DNA of 64,000 nt from Aphanizomenon flos-aquae FACHB-1287 (GCF_014698755.1 NZ_JACJTO010000023.1:1-64000); one strand, 5' to 3'; shown: positions 54,513 to 63,647, counted from the first letter of the stretch. Numbers and translations are program-made. Notes: generated from the letters alone by a model not told the origin.

Positions 54513-55208
54513 TTAGGAGTTACCAATATAACTGTTAACAACCCTACCAGCGCCGCGTAATTGTTGATAATAGGCTAGACTAACCTTATCTCCTTGTTCC
54601 GAAAGTTGGTCAATACCGATACCATTCCGTCCTTGGTCTTTTCCTGAACTGTGAATGTAATAACCATCACCTAAATATAAACCTACGTGAGTGGCCTTGT
54701 GAGGAGTACCAAAAAAGATCAAATCTCCCAGTTGTAGTTCAGTAATATCAACGGGTTGGGTAAAAGCCTCCTGTTGATAAGCGTCTCTGGGTAGCCAAAT
54801 ACAGACAGATTTAAAAGCTGCTTGCATTAAACCAGAACAATCATAATTAGGTGCAACTGTACCGCCCCAAAGGTAATAATTATTTTGTGCTTTTGCTGCG
54901 TGGGTAAAAGCGATAACAGCGGGTATGTGTTGTTGAATTGCTGCGGACGAGATAAATTGGGGTTGATATACGGTTTCTGCGGGTTGAAGAAACTGTAAAT
55001 CTTCAAGTGATAACCATCCGGGATAATCATCTTCACATAAACATACTGTAACTGCGGTATTTTGATGATTTGATGTTATTTTTAAATGTCGTCCTGTAGC
55101 AGCTTGGGTGGTTAAACTGACGCATTCGGGAGAATTATAGAGATTGAGGTCGCGTAAACATTGATATTCTGTTGTAGGAGAATGGGGAATTAATAAGTTT
55201 AAAGACAT
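54513..55208 (-). CDS. NlpC/P60 (C40) cell-wall endopeptidase
   Basis: 231 residues. An N-terminal bacterial SH3-like domain (about 10-80: YQCLRDLNLYNSPECVSL, GRHLKITS, YPGWLSLEDL) precedes the NlpC/P60 domain (about 95-225). The catalytic residues are Cys124 (NYDCSGLMQAAF), His174 (KATHVGLYLGDG) and His186 (YYIHSSG). The architecture matches crystallised Anabaena/Nostoc gamma-D-glutamyl-L-diamino acid endopeptidases that cleave peptidoglycan stem peptides for recycling. There is no signal peptide, in agreement with those proteins. Confidence 0.95.
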   Translation of the reverse strand: MSLNLLIPHSPTTEYQCLRDLNLYNSPECVSLTTQAATGRHLKITSNHQNTAVTVCLCEDDYPGWLSLEDLQFLQPAETVYQPQFISSAAIQQHIPAVIAFTHAAKAQNNYYLWGGTVAPNYDCSGLMQAAFKSVCIWLPRDAYQQEAFTQPVDITELQLGDLIFFGTPHKATHVGLYLGDGYYIHSSGKDQGRNGIGIDQLSEQGDKVSLAYYQQLRGAGRVVNSYIGNS

Positions 55209-55555
55209 GAGTAATATGTAATATTTTCTAAATCAGAATTTACAGGATTTAAAGATGTAGATAATGGTAATTTTATCACCTTTCTGTTAGAGGGTGTTTA
55301 GAAAGTTATGATTGATGTATCAAATATTTTTAACCCCACCCTAACCCTCCCCTTGTTAAGAAGAGGGAACTGGATTTTCCGGTTTCCCCCATTTCCAAGG
55401 GGGGACTAAGGGGGGTAATTTCAAAGTAACTGGATTTTCCGGTTTCCCCCATTTCCAAGGGGGGACTAAGGGGGGTAATTTAATTACCTTTCCTATCATT
55501 GTAAAAATTATTTCCTGTTAATCCTTTAATCCTGGATATCCTGATTCAGACAACT
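55209..55555. other. Spacer with CCCCC/GGGGG palindromic repeats
   Basis: No gene was recognised. It contains a 60-base direct repeat (next entry) and a segment AACCCCACCCTAACCCTCCC at 55333 that belongs to the same dispersed class as the insertion found inside the STAND gene. Confidence 0.6.
55368..55482. repeat. 60-bp direct repeat, two copies
   Basis: Two near-perfect copies (55368 and 55428) of a unit with TTTCCCCCATTTCCAAGGGG then GGACTAAGGGGGG. Each unit contains a palindromic CCCCC/GGGGG stem. A shorter relative is present in three copies at 59786. Confidence 0.85.
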
Positions 55556-58500
55556 TCAAATATCATCACATAATCGGCGCTCTTTGTCACTCAACTTAAC
55601 CTCCCGATTGTGTAAATAATCCCTTAACCAAGCACAACCATCTTTAAGTACCCGGTCTAAATTCCGCACAGGCCACAACCGCGCTGTTTTGTCCCAAGAA
55701 CCAGTAGCAATGGTTTTACCGTCGGGACTGAAACTTACACTATAGACAGCACCCTGATGTCCTTTAAATTCCTGTCGCAAATTCCCCTGTAAATCCCACA
55801 ACCGCGCTGTATTGTCATATGAAGCAGTAGCAATGGTTTTACCGTCGGGACTGAAACTTACACTTGTGACAGAATCCTGATGTCCTTTAAATTCCTGTAG
55901 CAAATTCCCCTGTAAATCCCACAACCGCGCTGTATTGTCTAATGAACCAGTAGCAATGGTTTTACCGTCGGGACTGAAACTTACACCCCAGACAGCACCC
56001 TGATGTCCTTTAAATTCCTGTAGCAATTTTCCCTGTAAATCCCACAACCGCGCTGTTTTGTCATCAGAACCAGTAGCAATGGTTTTACCGTCGGGACTGA
56101 AACTTACACTTCTGACCCAATCCTGATGTCCTTTAAATTCCTGTAGCAATTTTCCCTGTAAATCCCACAACCGCGCTGTATTGTCCCTAGAACCAGTAGC
56201 AATGGTTTTACCGTCGGGACTGAAACTTACACTATAGACCCAATCCTGATGTCCTTTAAATTCCTGTAGCAAATTCCCCTGTAAATCCCACAACCGCGCT
56301 GTATTGTCCCTAGAACCAGTAGCAATGGTTTTACCGTCGGGACTGAAACTTACACTTGTGACAACACTTTGATGTCCTTTAAATTCCTGTCGCAAATTCC
56401 CCTGTAAATCCCACAACCGCGCTGTATTGTCCTCAGAAGCAGTAGCAATGGTTTTACCGTCGGGACTGAAACTTACACTTGTGACAGAATCCTGATGTCC
56501 TTTAAATTCCTGTCGCAAATTCCCCTGTAAATCCCACAACCGCGCTGTATTGTCCCAAGAAGCAGTAGCAATGGTTTTACCGTCGGGACTGAAACTTACA
56601 CTATTGACAGCACTTTGATGTCCTTTAAATTCCTGTAGCAAATTCCCCTGTAAATCCCACAACCGCGCTGTTTTGTCATATGAAGCAGTAGCAATGGTTT
56701 TACCGTCGGGACTGAAACTTACACTATAGACATAATCCTTATGTCCCTGAAACTCGTTACGGACTTTGATATTATCCAGGATATTATTTAGGGCATAAAT
56801 AGGACTAATGGTGGGATATTTGTCTAGGGGACTGTTTTTAACTAATGTTTTTAAATTTTTACCATTCTGGATAGCAACGACTAAAGATGGTAATTCTTCC
56901 ACTTGAAATTGTCTTAAAACATTGACTACACCTTGTTCTAGTTTTGTTACTTGTTTAGAAATATCAGCTTCTCTAAGTTGATTGAAGGAATAGACAGAGG
57001 ATATACCTGCAATTACTATAAAACCCGCAGCTAACCTAGAACTTAATTTTAATCTTTTTTCTCCTTCTTTAATTCGTGCTTCAGCTTTAATTCTGGCTGT
57101 TTCTATTATTTGGTTAGCTTCCTTTTCCTGTTTTAATTCTGCTTGAGCTTGAGCTAATTTTGCTAATAATTCATTTCCCTGCTGTTGACGAATAAACTCA
57201 ACTAAATAATCATGAACTAACTGATATCTATCTGCTGGAGATTCTGGTAATAGTAAGACCAAACCGGACGCAACGAAGATATTTAAAATCAAAACTAAAT
57301 CCAGATTTTCACTTTCTGGTAATTGTACTACTAATTCATCTTTAGTTTTTAAAGGTCTGGTATTATTTTCATCTGTGAGTAAATATAATAGCAGTCGCGC
57401 TACTTGTTCATGTTCTGAACCACAGTCTTTAATAACATCTTCTAAAAACTTTTCTACTACCTTTTCCTTATTCCCAAATTCTCGATATTTTGCTAAGGTT
57501 GTAATTTGTTCAGTTTGTAATTGTGTTCCCACAATTTGTAATTCTATTGGTCTCACTTCCCCCATATCTCCCGCTAATTCTTTGACCAATTCCGTAATTA
57601 ATTCTGCTTGTAAATAAAACCGAGTTTTTTCCGTGAGAGTTTGAATTACTGTTGTAGCGTCTGGGGGAGAAAAGTTACCCAAATAATAGCGAATATCTTT
57701 ATCAAGAATATTATTATTAGTGACAGTCAAATCAACTAAACGGTCTAATTCTAATAAATAATGTAAATAATCTTCCCGCAAAGAAAGGACAATTTTCACG
57801 AAAGGAATATCTAAACAGATTCGGAAGAAGTCATAAAATGGTTTTCTCTGGATTTTATCAGTATAAACAAAGAAAAATTCCTCAAATTGGTCAAATATCA
57901 AAACCGTTAATAAATATTTATCAGCATTTTTTCGCAATTTTTGAATAATTGTATCTGTAGAATGTGGAGATAATTGATCATTTGTTGATTTTAAAGTTTC
58001 TGTTTTTAAACTCTCTCCTAAAAGTTCTATCCAATTTGTATAAACTCGTAAATATATAGGTACAGCGTCCCGTTCTCCAATGGGTTCTTGTTGAAGAGCG
58101 GGAATTAAACCACCTTGTAAAATCGAACTTTTACCAACTCCAGACTGACCATGAATTACAGTTAATTTATGTTGAGTTCCCGCAATTCTAGTCCGCAACC
58201 GTTTAACGTCTTGTTCTCTTCCTGAAGCAGAAATTTCTCTAGCAATTGTAGCAGTATTTTCCAAGTTTTCGACTTCCCTCTGTTCTCCAGGTAAGGGAGT
58301 ATTGATAATTTGACGTTGGGGGTTTAGATAAGAAGCACCAACAAAAGCCCGAAAACCATATTGTTGTTCAATTTGTAATTTTTCTTGTTTGAGATTAAAT
58401 GCTTTTAAATATTGTTTTTCTTGGAAATATAGAAAACTTAATTTTTCTAAAATCGCAATATAAAGTTTAGGATTATATTGATGATAACTTTGATTTTTAG

Positions 58501-59755
58501 CAGTTTCTAAGGTTTGAATAGCTGCGTATATTTCCCCTAAACCCACTTGAGAACGGGATATAAATAAACGATATTGGCTATATTCTTGGGTGGGTAAATT
58601 GGGAATTTTAGTTAAAATATCTATTGCTTGTTGTGCGTACTGATTTGCTTTTAGATAGTCTTTATTTTCTAAAGCTACTTCTGCGAGAAAACCATAATTT
58701 TGACTTAACCAAATTTGTGAAAGTACAGACTTTCCACGGAACGTTTCTACATTTTCAGATAAATTCAAAGATTTTTGAGCTAGATTTTCTAAATCATTCC
58801 ACGCTTTTAAATGTCGGAATATTTCTCCTAAATCATTGATATATTGAATTACTAGATCTAATCTTCGCGCTTTTTCAAAAATCTCTAAAGCTTGCTGTAA
58901 ATAATTTCTAGAATTTTGCCAATTTTCTAAATCTTCATCATTATTAATTTCGGCTTTGCGAGTATAAACTAAAGATATTTTTACCAAAATTATCCCATAA
59001 CGTTCTAACCCTCCTCTTAGCAAGGGGAGGGTGCGCGACAGCGCGGGTGGGGTATTATTATAATTTTGCCAAAATTCTCCACTTTTTTGATAATAATTTA
59101 AAGCATGATCTAGATAATCTTGTTGATATTCCCGTAAACCAAAAGCTAAATCTAAACCAGCTTGTATTTCTGGGTTTATTACTGCTCCTCTATTTTGTAA
59201 ATCCTGACTCGCAAATTCTATTTCTTGATAAACTTGAGGACTGGGAATATGATCATTAATAAATATTTCTGCTGTTCTTTCTCGAATTAGATTAATTAAA
59301 TCCTCCGTATCATTTTCAAAATCCAGAATACTCCCCCAACTTTCTAAATCTGGTGCGACGCGGATAATTTTTTTAAGAATTTGATTATCTATCCAAATCA
59401 AAATCGGAAAAGGGAAATTTTTTCTAAACTCCTCTCGAATTTGATTAGACAAACTCAAAATCACATCAATGTTTTTCACGGAGTCCAAACCAGAAATCAT
59501 TAAAGCTTGTGGTTGTTCATTTCCCAATTCTTGAGATATTTGATTATACAAACTTTTTGTAGACGCTGTTAAAGTTATTTCTCGAATAGGAATAGAGGAA
59601 ACTTGATGAATTTGTGTTGATATTTGCTGACGTAATTTCGCATAATTACAACGTAGAAAAATCAACGATAATTGACCTTGAGAAAAATTAATTGCTCTCA
59701 ATATCGTTCGCAAAGAATTTTCATTATTATCGGGAGAGATTTCTGGATTATTCAT
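55556..59755 (-). CDS. TPR-STAND-WD40 signalling protein
   Basis: 1399 residues. Order: an N-terminal domain (1-165) with FPFPILIWIDNQILKKIIRV then APDLESWGSILDF, frequent in cyanobacterial STAND proteins; TPR-like helices (about 195-470); a P-loop NTPase with Walker A GQSGVGKSS at 536-544 and Walker B LIFDQFEEFF; a winged-helix-like part; a coiled coil (KQEKEANQIIETARIKAEAR); one membrane helix (907-924, LAAGFIVIAGISSVYSF); and nine WD40 repeats of exactly 41 residues (1004-1361) plus a short tail. Residues 235-252 look like a translated intergenic repeat. The layout fits STAND sensors that oligomerise on ligand binding. It is probably an operon with the ATPase upstream; the effector is unknown. 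Confidence 0.88.
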   Translation of the reverse strand: MNNPEISPDNNENSLRTILRAINFSQGQLSLIFLRCNYAKLRQQISTQIHQVSSIPIREITLTASTKSLYNQISQELGNEQPQALMISGLDSVKNIDVILSLSNQIREEFRKNFPFPILIWIDNQILKKIIRVAPDLESWGSILDFENDTEDLINLIRERTAEIFINDHIPSPQVYQEIEFASQDLQNRGAVINPEIQAGLDLAFGLREYQQDYLDHALNYYQKSGEFWQNYNNTPPALSRTLPLLRGGLERYGIILVKISLVYTRKAEINNDEDLENWQNSRNYLQQALEIFEKARRLDLVIQYINDLGEIFRHLKAWNDLENLAQKSLNLSENVETFRGKSVLSQIWLSQNYGFLAEVALENKDYLKANQYAQQAIDILTKIPNLPTQEYSQYRLFISRSQVGLGEIYAAIQTLETAKNQSYHQYNPKLYIAILEKLSFLYFQEKQYLKAFNLKQEKLQIEQQYGFRAFVGASYLNPQRQIINTPLPGEQREVENLENTATIAREISASGREQDVKRLRTRIAGTQHKLTVIHGQSGVGKSSILQGGLIPALQQEPIGERDAVPIYLRVYTNWIELLGESLKTETLKSTNDQLSPHSTDTIIQKLRKNADKYLLTVLIFDQFEEFFFVYTDKIQRKPFYDFFRICLDIPFVKIVLSLREDYLHYLLELDRLVDLTVTNNNILDKDIRYYLGNFSPPDATTVIQTLTEKTRFYLQAELITELVKELAGDMGEVRPIELQIVGTQLQTEQITTLAKYREFGNKEKVVEKFLEDVIKDCGSEHEQVARLLLYLLTDENNTRPLKTKDELVVQLPESENLDLVLILNIFVASGLVLLLPESPADRYQLVHDYLVEFIRQQQGNELLAKLAQAQAELKQEKEANQIIETARIKAEARIKEGEKRLKLSSRLAAGFIVIAGISSVYSFNQLREADISKQVTKLEQGVVNVLRQFQVEELPSLVVAIQNGKNLKTLVKNSPLDKYPTISPIYALNNILDNIKVRNEFQGHKDYVYSVSFSPDGKTIATASYDKTARLWDLQGNLLQEFKGHQSAVNSVSFSPDGKTIATASWDNTARLWDLQGNLRQEFKGHQDSVTSVSFSPDGKTIATASEDNTARLWDLQGNLRQEFKGHQSVVTSVSFSPDGKTIATGSRDNTARLWDLQGNLLQEFKGHQDWVYSVSFSPDGKTIATGSRDNTARLWDLQGKLLQEFKGHQDWVRSVSFSPDGKTIATGSDDKTARLWDLQGKLLQEFKGHQGAVWGVSFSPDGKTIATGSLDNTARLWDLQGNLLQEFKGHQDSVTSVSFSPDGKTIATASYDNTARLWDLQGNLRQEFKGHQGAVYSVSFSPDGKTIATGSWDKTARLWPVRNLDRVLKDGCAWLRDYLHNREVKLSDKERRLCDDI
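55673..56746 (-). repeat. Nine 123-bp WD40 repeats
   Basis: Nine units of 123 bases (41 residues, GHQxxVxSVSFSPDGKTIAT then (A/G)SxDxTARLWDLQGxL). They are nearly identical at the base level except at positions 4-5, 7-8, the residue between Ser and Asp, and the Asn/Lys after it. This is the pattern of repeats homogenised by recombination with variation at binding-surface positions. Confidence 0.93.
59005..59053 (+). repeat. Dispersed intergenic repeat absorbed into the STAND gene
   Basis: The bases CTAACCCTCCTCTTAGCAAG then GGGAGGGTGCGCGACAGCGC and GGGTGGGGT match a repeat type widespread between cyanobacterial genes. On the minus strand they are read in frame as TPPALSRTLPLLRGGL (residues 235-250). 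Confidence 0.75.
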
Positions 59756-59785
59756 GACATTATTTCCTCATTTCAGTATTTTCTT

Positions 59786-59897
59786 GTTTCCCTCCTTTAT
59801 AAGGGGGGATTAAGGGGGGTATTGTTTCCCTCCTTTATAAGGGGGGATTAAGGGGGGTATTGTTTCCCTCCTTTATAAGGGGGGATTAAGGGGGGTA
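59786..59897. repeat. 38-bp direct repeat, three copies
   Basis: Units start at 59786, 59824 and 59862: GTTTCCCTCCTTTATAAGGG then GGGATTAAGGGGGGTATT. Each contains a CCCTCCTTTATAAGGGGGG partial palindrome. They fill most of the 189-base gap between the ATPase and STAND genes. Confidence 0.92.
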
Positions 59898-59944
59898 AAA
59901 CTATGGGATACCACTTTTAAAACATCCTCTTAAATCAAACATTT

Positions 59945-61234
59945 CTACGTTTCTATTAAAATTGGATTAATATCAAACCAAGATCCATCTTCGTCTCGAT
60001 ATTCAAATACAAACATACTGCGAAGTAGGATATCATATTTTTCATTTCCTCGATAGTTTTTTGTCTTTTGTACTTCCTGTAATAACTCCCATTCGTCAGG
60101 TGTAATTGCTAAATTTAACTCATTACAACGTTTTTTGATCACTGTTTCCAGACATTTTCGAGAAATTGGTGTATCTTCCATTTGTAAACAACGAAATAAT
60201 AACATTAACAAGTTACGCAAATGACCACCGCTAACTTTACAAAGTCGTTCTAATGTCTCAGGACTATCAAATATTTTTGTAATTAAATTTTGACTTTCCT
60301 CTCCACTGACTCCGGGAAAAGCTCTTTTCATAATCATTTCTTTTAATAGTGTAATTCCTGCGGGATAATCTACACCATTCCTTTTTTTAACTGCTACCAT
60401 TGGTAAAACTTTAGGATCTCCTCCAAAGCGATTTGTTAACCTACCTAAAGCATTAGAAAATATCAAAACTAGAGGAATTGTATAAACAACATGACATTTT
60501 AATTTATTTAATTGTTCACCCCTGTCTACAAATAGATATTCTGGTTGATATTGACCATTTGGTTTAACAGCATTATCTACCCTATCTAGGTTATCAATAA
60601 TTACAACTAAACCTGATTTACCACGTTTTTTCAGTCTTTCTCTTGCAGGAATAAGTAATTCTTGATTAATTGATTCTAAAATTCCATTGGTGCGAGGTTC
60701 TAAATATTGTCGCAGTTGACTCCGCAATTTAGGACTATCCTTTGTTTTAGCAGTAATTTTGCCAATACCTACAGATAATTCCGCTTCAAAACCAATATCT
60801 AAGGGTGTTTGTAAAAGTTCCGCTATTTCTGTAAATAGATTTTGAAAGTATCCGGGTTTGAGTTTAATTTCTGCTGCTTCTAAACTTTGACTAACTTCAC
60901 GAGCAATTGCTAGTAAAATATCTGTAATATCAATATCAGCTAAATCTAAACTTTGGCTAGACTCAAAATAAACTACATGAAATTCCAATTCTTCCAATTC
61001 TGCTTTTAATCGCAGTAATTCCGTAGATTTACCACAACCAATATGTCCTGTAAATAATTGACAAGTGGGAATTTCAGGAGAAAGTAAAGCAATAGTTCTT
61101 CTAAATTCCCTAATAATTTCTGCACCCCGTACCTCGGAAAAATCAATATAATATTGTCTATCTTCAGCTTTACTTTGATCAAGAGTTTTGTTAGGGTTAC
61201 AAGCTTGATAAAATCTTGTTAAATCAAATGTCAT
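59945..61234 (-). CDS. P-loop ATPase paired with the STAND gene
   Basis: 429 residues, soluble. A short N-terminal part (YYIDFSEVRGAEIIREFRRT) precedes Walker A GHIGCGKST (63-71), Walker B VVIIDNLD (210-217), a sensor-like segment (KCHVVYTIPLVLIFS) and a helical C-terminal region (SGGHLRNLLMLLFRCLQ, then TPDEWELLQEVQ). It resembles AAA/ORC-STAND-like ATPases found in cyanobacteria beside repeat-containing sensors. It is upstream of the STAND-WD40 gene on the same strand with a 189-base repeat-filled gap. No nuclease, protease or TIR domain is visible in it. Confidence 0.8.
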   Translation of the reverse strand: MTFDLTRFYQACNPNKTLDQSKAEDRQYYIDFSEVRGAEIIREFRRTIALLSPEIPTCQLFTGHIGCGKSTELLRLKAELEELEFHVVYFESSQSLDLADIDITDILLAIAREVSQSLEAAEIKLKPGYFQNLFTEIAELLQTPLDIGFEAELSVGIGKITAKTKDSPKLRSQLRQYLEPRTNGILESINQELLIPARERLKKRGKSGLVVIIDNLDRVDNAVKPNGQYQPEYLFVDRGEQLNKLKCHVVYTIPLVLIFSNALGRLTNRFGGDPKVLPMVAVKKRNGVDYPAGITLLKEMIMKRAFPGVSGEESQNLITKIFDSPETLERLCKVSGGHLRNLLMLLFRCLQMEDTPISRKCLETVIKKRCNELNLAITPDEWELLQEVQKTKNYRGNEKYDILLRSMFVFEYRDEDGSWFDINPILIET

Positions 61235-61397
61235 GGTAAATTACCCGAAAATCACCCATTTATCATAGATATCTCAGTATTATACATGAAATCATAGAAT
61301 TAAGCAAGATGTTAAGATGCCCATTATTGTCGGTAATTGTCCTAAATGATAAGATTAATGAACTATCAATAGTAAAAATATCATCAGGAATTTACAA

Positions 61398-62336
61398 ATG
61401 GTTTTTTTTAATCAAGACCAACAACTAGAAAATATCGCTAATCAAATTTTAGAAGCAACTTGGACACAATTCTCAACCTTAGCAATCAATCAAATTGCAC
61501 TTACTTGGGTTGTCTATGATCATCCCGCACCAGTTAATACAGGTGGTGCACTGACTCCCAATGCTTTTTGGGAACACCCAGTACGGGGTTTTAGCTATCG
61601 AGGCGCGGAACGGATTTATCCTGCTAGTGTGGTAAAATTATTTTATTTGGTAGTGGTGCAAGAATGGTTAGAAAAGGCCATGATTCAACCATCCAAAGAA
61701 TTAGACCGCGCTTTAACTGATATGATCGTTGACTCTAGTAACGATGCTACCAGTTTAATTGTTGATATTCTTAGTGGGACTACTTCCGGTCCCCAATTAA
61801 CCCCCGGTCCCTTTGAAACCTGGAAATATCAGCGCAATATTATCAATCGGTATTATCAGTCCTTGGGGTGGGAAGAAATGCAAGCGATTAATCTCTGTCA
61901 AAAAACCTGGGGTGATGGTCCCTATGGTCGAGAAAGAGCTTTTTATGGAGAGATGTTTGAAAATCGCAATATGCTGACCACCGATGCCACTGCGAGATTA
62001 TTACATAGTATCATCGGAGGGGTAGCGGTGTCCAGTGGGCGATCGCAATCTATGATGAATTTACTTAAACGCAGTCTTCAGCTAGAAGAGTTACCCCAAA
62101 ATAGCGACGAGAACCAAGTTACAGGCTTCTTAGGCGGTGGATTACCGCAAAATAGTCAAATTTGGTCAAAAGCAGGTTGGACAAGTACAGTCCGTCACGA
62201 TGCGGCTTATATTGAATTACCTGATCAACGTCCTTATCTGTTGGTGGTGTTTACGGAAGGGAAAGAGCAAGCTACAAATCGGGAAATTTTGCCTTTTGTG
62301 TCTGGGAAAATTGCGGAGGCGGTTAGCAATTTGTAA
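61398..62336 (+). CDS. Serine hydrolase, class A beta-lactamase-like
   Basis: 312 residues. The active-site motifs are S77-V-V-K80 in YPASVVKLFYL, S-S-N (113-115) in VDSSNDATSLIVDIL, and K-A-G in IWSKAGWTSTVRHD replacing the usual KTG. There is no signal peptide, so it is unlikely to be a secreted beta-lactamase. Cyanobacteria commonly carry such proteins with unknown, probably esterase or peptidase, activity. It diverges from the ATPase gene. Confidence 0.88.
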   Translation: MVFFNQDQQLENIANQILEATWTQFSTLAINQIALTWVVYDHPAPVNTGGALTPNAFWEHPVRGFSYRGAERIYPASVVKLFYLVVVQEWLEKAMIQPSKELDRALTDMIVDSSNDATSLIVDILSGTTSGPQLTPGPFETWKYQRNIINRYYQSLGWEEMQAINLCQKTWGDGPYGRERAFYGEMFENRNMLTTDATARLLHSIIGGVAVSSGRSQSMMNLLKRSLQLEELPQNSDENQVTGFLGGGLPQNSQIWSKAGWTSTVRHDAAYIELPDQRPYLLVVFTEGKEQATNREILPFVSGKIAEAVSNL

Positions 62337-62341
62337 CACTG

Positions 62342-62369
62342 ATGATGGGGGATTTATACCTCCCATCAT
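62342..62369 (+). terminator. Hairpin right after the serine hydrolase gene
   Basis: ATGATGGG and CCCATCAT form a perfect 8-bp stem (the GC part may extend), six bases after the stop codon. There is no T-run, so termination strength is uncertain. Confidence 0.55.
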
Positions 62370-62589
62370 AGTACCATATATTTTAACTTTGTTAACCAAT
62401 TGCCCCAATATTTACCCAAAGTCCATAGGAATTTATTCTCCCTCTTCACTAATGACTTGTTTTCTATCTACAGGAATTAATCGTAAATCTACTTATAATA
62501 ATGCCAACTTAAAACACAAATATAAAAAATAATTTTTTTAGATAATTCTAGCTCTTTTCTCGAAAAATATGATATCACACTAATGATTT

Positions 62590-62615
62590 CTCTCAATAAA
62601 ACTGAGAGTTTTTTT
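62590..62615 (+). terminator. Intrinsic terminator candidate
   Basis: CTCTCA and TGAGAG form a 6-bp stem with a 7-base loop followed by seven T. It would stop read-through from the serine hydrolase gene. Confidence 0.65.
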
Positions 62616-62761
62616 AATTAATAGTAAAGAATCATCTGGCCTTATTACAACTAGGTCAACAGGTTAAAAATGTACATTTTCCATGCGTATTATTATTGAA
62701 TATGACCGATAATGGGAGGTGTAAGTTTCCCATTACCGCAGCAAATTATTTTGTCTTTTTC

Positions 62762-63541
62762 TTAAACAAGATAACTAGTATTTGGTACAATGGGAAATAT
62801 TGCATATTCATACCAAGCTGTCCAGATAAAACTCCGAATCCAGCGTTGACGTTTTTCCAAACTTAATTCATACTCAAATGTACCAGAAGATTCATCAATA
62901 GATGATAAATGAGAGTTACAAGCACAACCATGTTGATAGGTAAAACCGTATTTGGAGGCGATACTTTGTACCTTCATTTGCATTGCAAATACCTTACCCG
63001 CGTGTAGTATAGCATCCCAAGGACGTTTATGTTCTATATCTCGTTGATCAAATCTTAAAGCTCTTTCTTCAAATACATGATCTCGATAAATTGGCGCTAA
63101 ATGAACATGATAAAAACTTGCTGGTAGATCATAACCAAATTCCTGGAAAAGTTCTAGTCCAATATGTGCCACTTTCAGTTCATTACTGTATTCAGAACCT
63201 TTTGATTCAAAATTACGTACAACTTCTGCAAAGTTCGGATAATTATGAATCATAAAATCATGACCATAAAATTCTAGAGTTTCTCGTGCCATTTGCCCAA
63301 ATAACTCGGAAAATGAGCGTTTTAAATGAGATAAATGGGGACGTTCATTAAACAAATCAACATCACCATATTGCAGTTTATATTGAAACAACTGCGCCAT
63401 TTCCACATAGATTTTTGGGTCACTGAGTTTAACATTTACCCTACCTTTAGCGATATCTTGCCAAACAGAAGGTAATTGAGAAAGGGTAACGGCATTTTCA
63501 CCAACAATGACTGCAACGTTAGGGACTTCTTGAATCTGCAT
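62762..63541 (-). CDS. Protein of unknown function, 259 residues
   Basis: Soluble, rich in His and aromatic residues, no signal peptide or membrane helix. Noticeable segments: NVAVIVGENAVTLSQLPSVW, FYGHDFMIHNYPNF, FYHVHLAPIYRDHVFEERAL, YQHGCACNSHLSS (Cys206 and Cys208) and RWIRSFIWTAWYEYAIFP. The clustered His (HVH at 145-147, HGCAC at 204-208) could bind a metal. I do not recognise a family. It converges with the serine hydrolase gene and diverges from the tandem array at the window end. Confidence 0.7.
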   Translation of the reverse strand: MQIQEVPNVAVIVGENAVTLSQLPSVWQDIAKGRVNVKLSDPKIYVEMAQLFQYKLQYGDVDLFNERPHLSHLKRSFSELFGQMARETLEFYGHDFMIHNYPNFAEVVRNFESKGSEYSNELKVAHIGLELFQEFGYDLPASFYHVHLAPIYRDHVFEERALRFDQRDIEHKRPWDAILHAGKVFAMQMKVQSIASKYGFTYQHGCACNSHLSSIDESSGTFEYELSLEKRQRWIRSFIWTAWYEYAIFPIVPNTSYLV

Positions 63542-63647
63542 ATATAATTTCCACAGAGAGCTTAATTAACTAATTTACCATAAATCATCTCCTTTTTATT
63601 TTATTAACAGAATTTAAAAATGTTTGACAGACTGTCTTGTGACATTT

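Larger units (their letters stand above)
62337..62761. other. Spacer after the serine hydrolase gene
   Basis: 425 bases between converging genes. It holds two terminator-like hairpins (62342 and 62590) and a further 8-bp dyad, TAATGGGA/TCCCATTA (62710-62717/62728-62735), that could serve the minus-strand gene. No convincing gene was seen. Confidence 0.55.

Noticed and set aside
62137-62532. 131-codon plus-strand frame at the end of the serine hydrolase gene
   Set aside because: Its first half is an alternative frame of the serine hydrolase and the second half is intergenic sequence with hairpins; composition is not protein-like.
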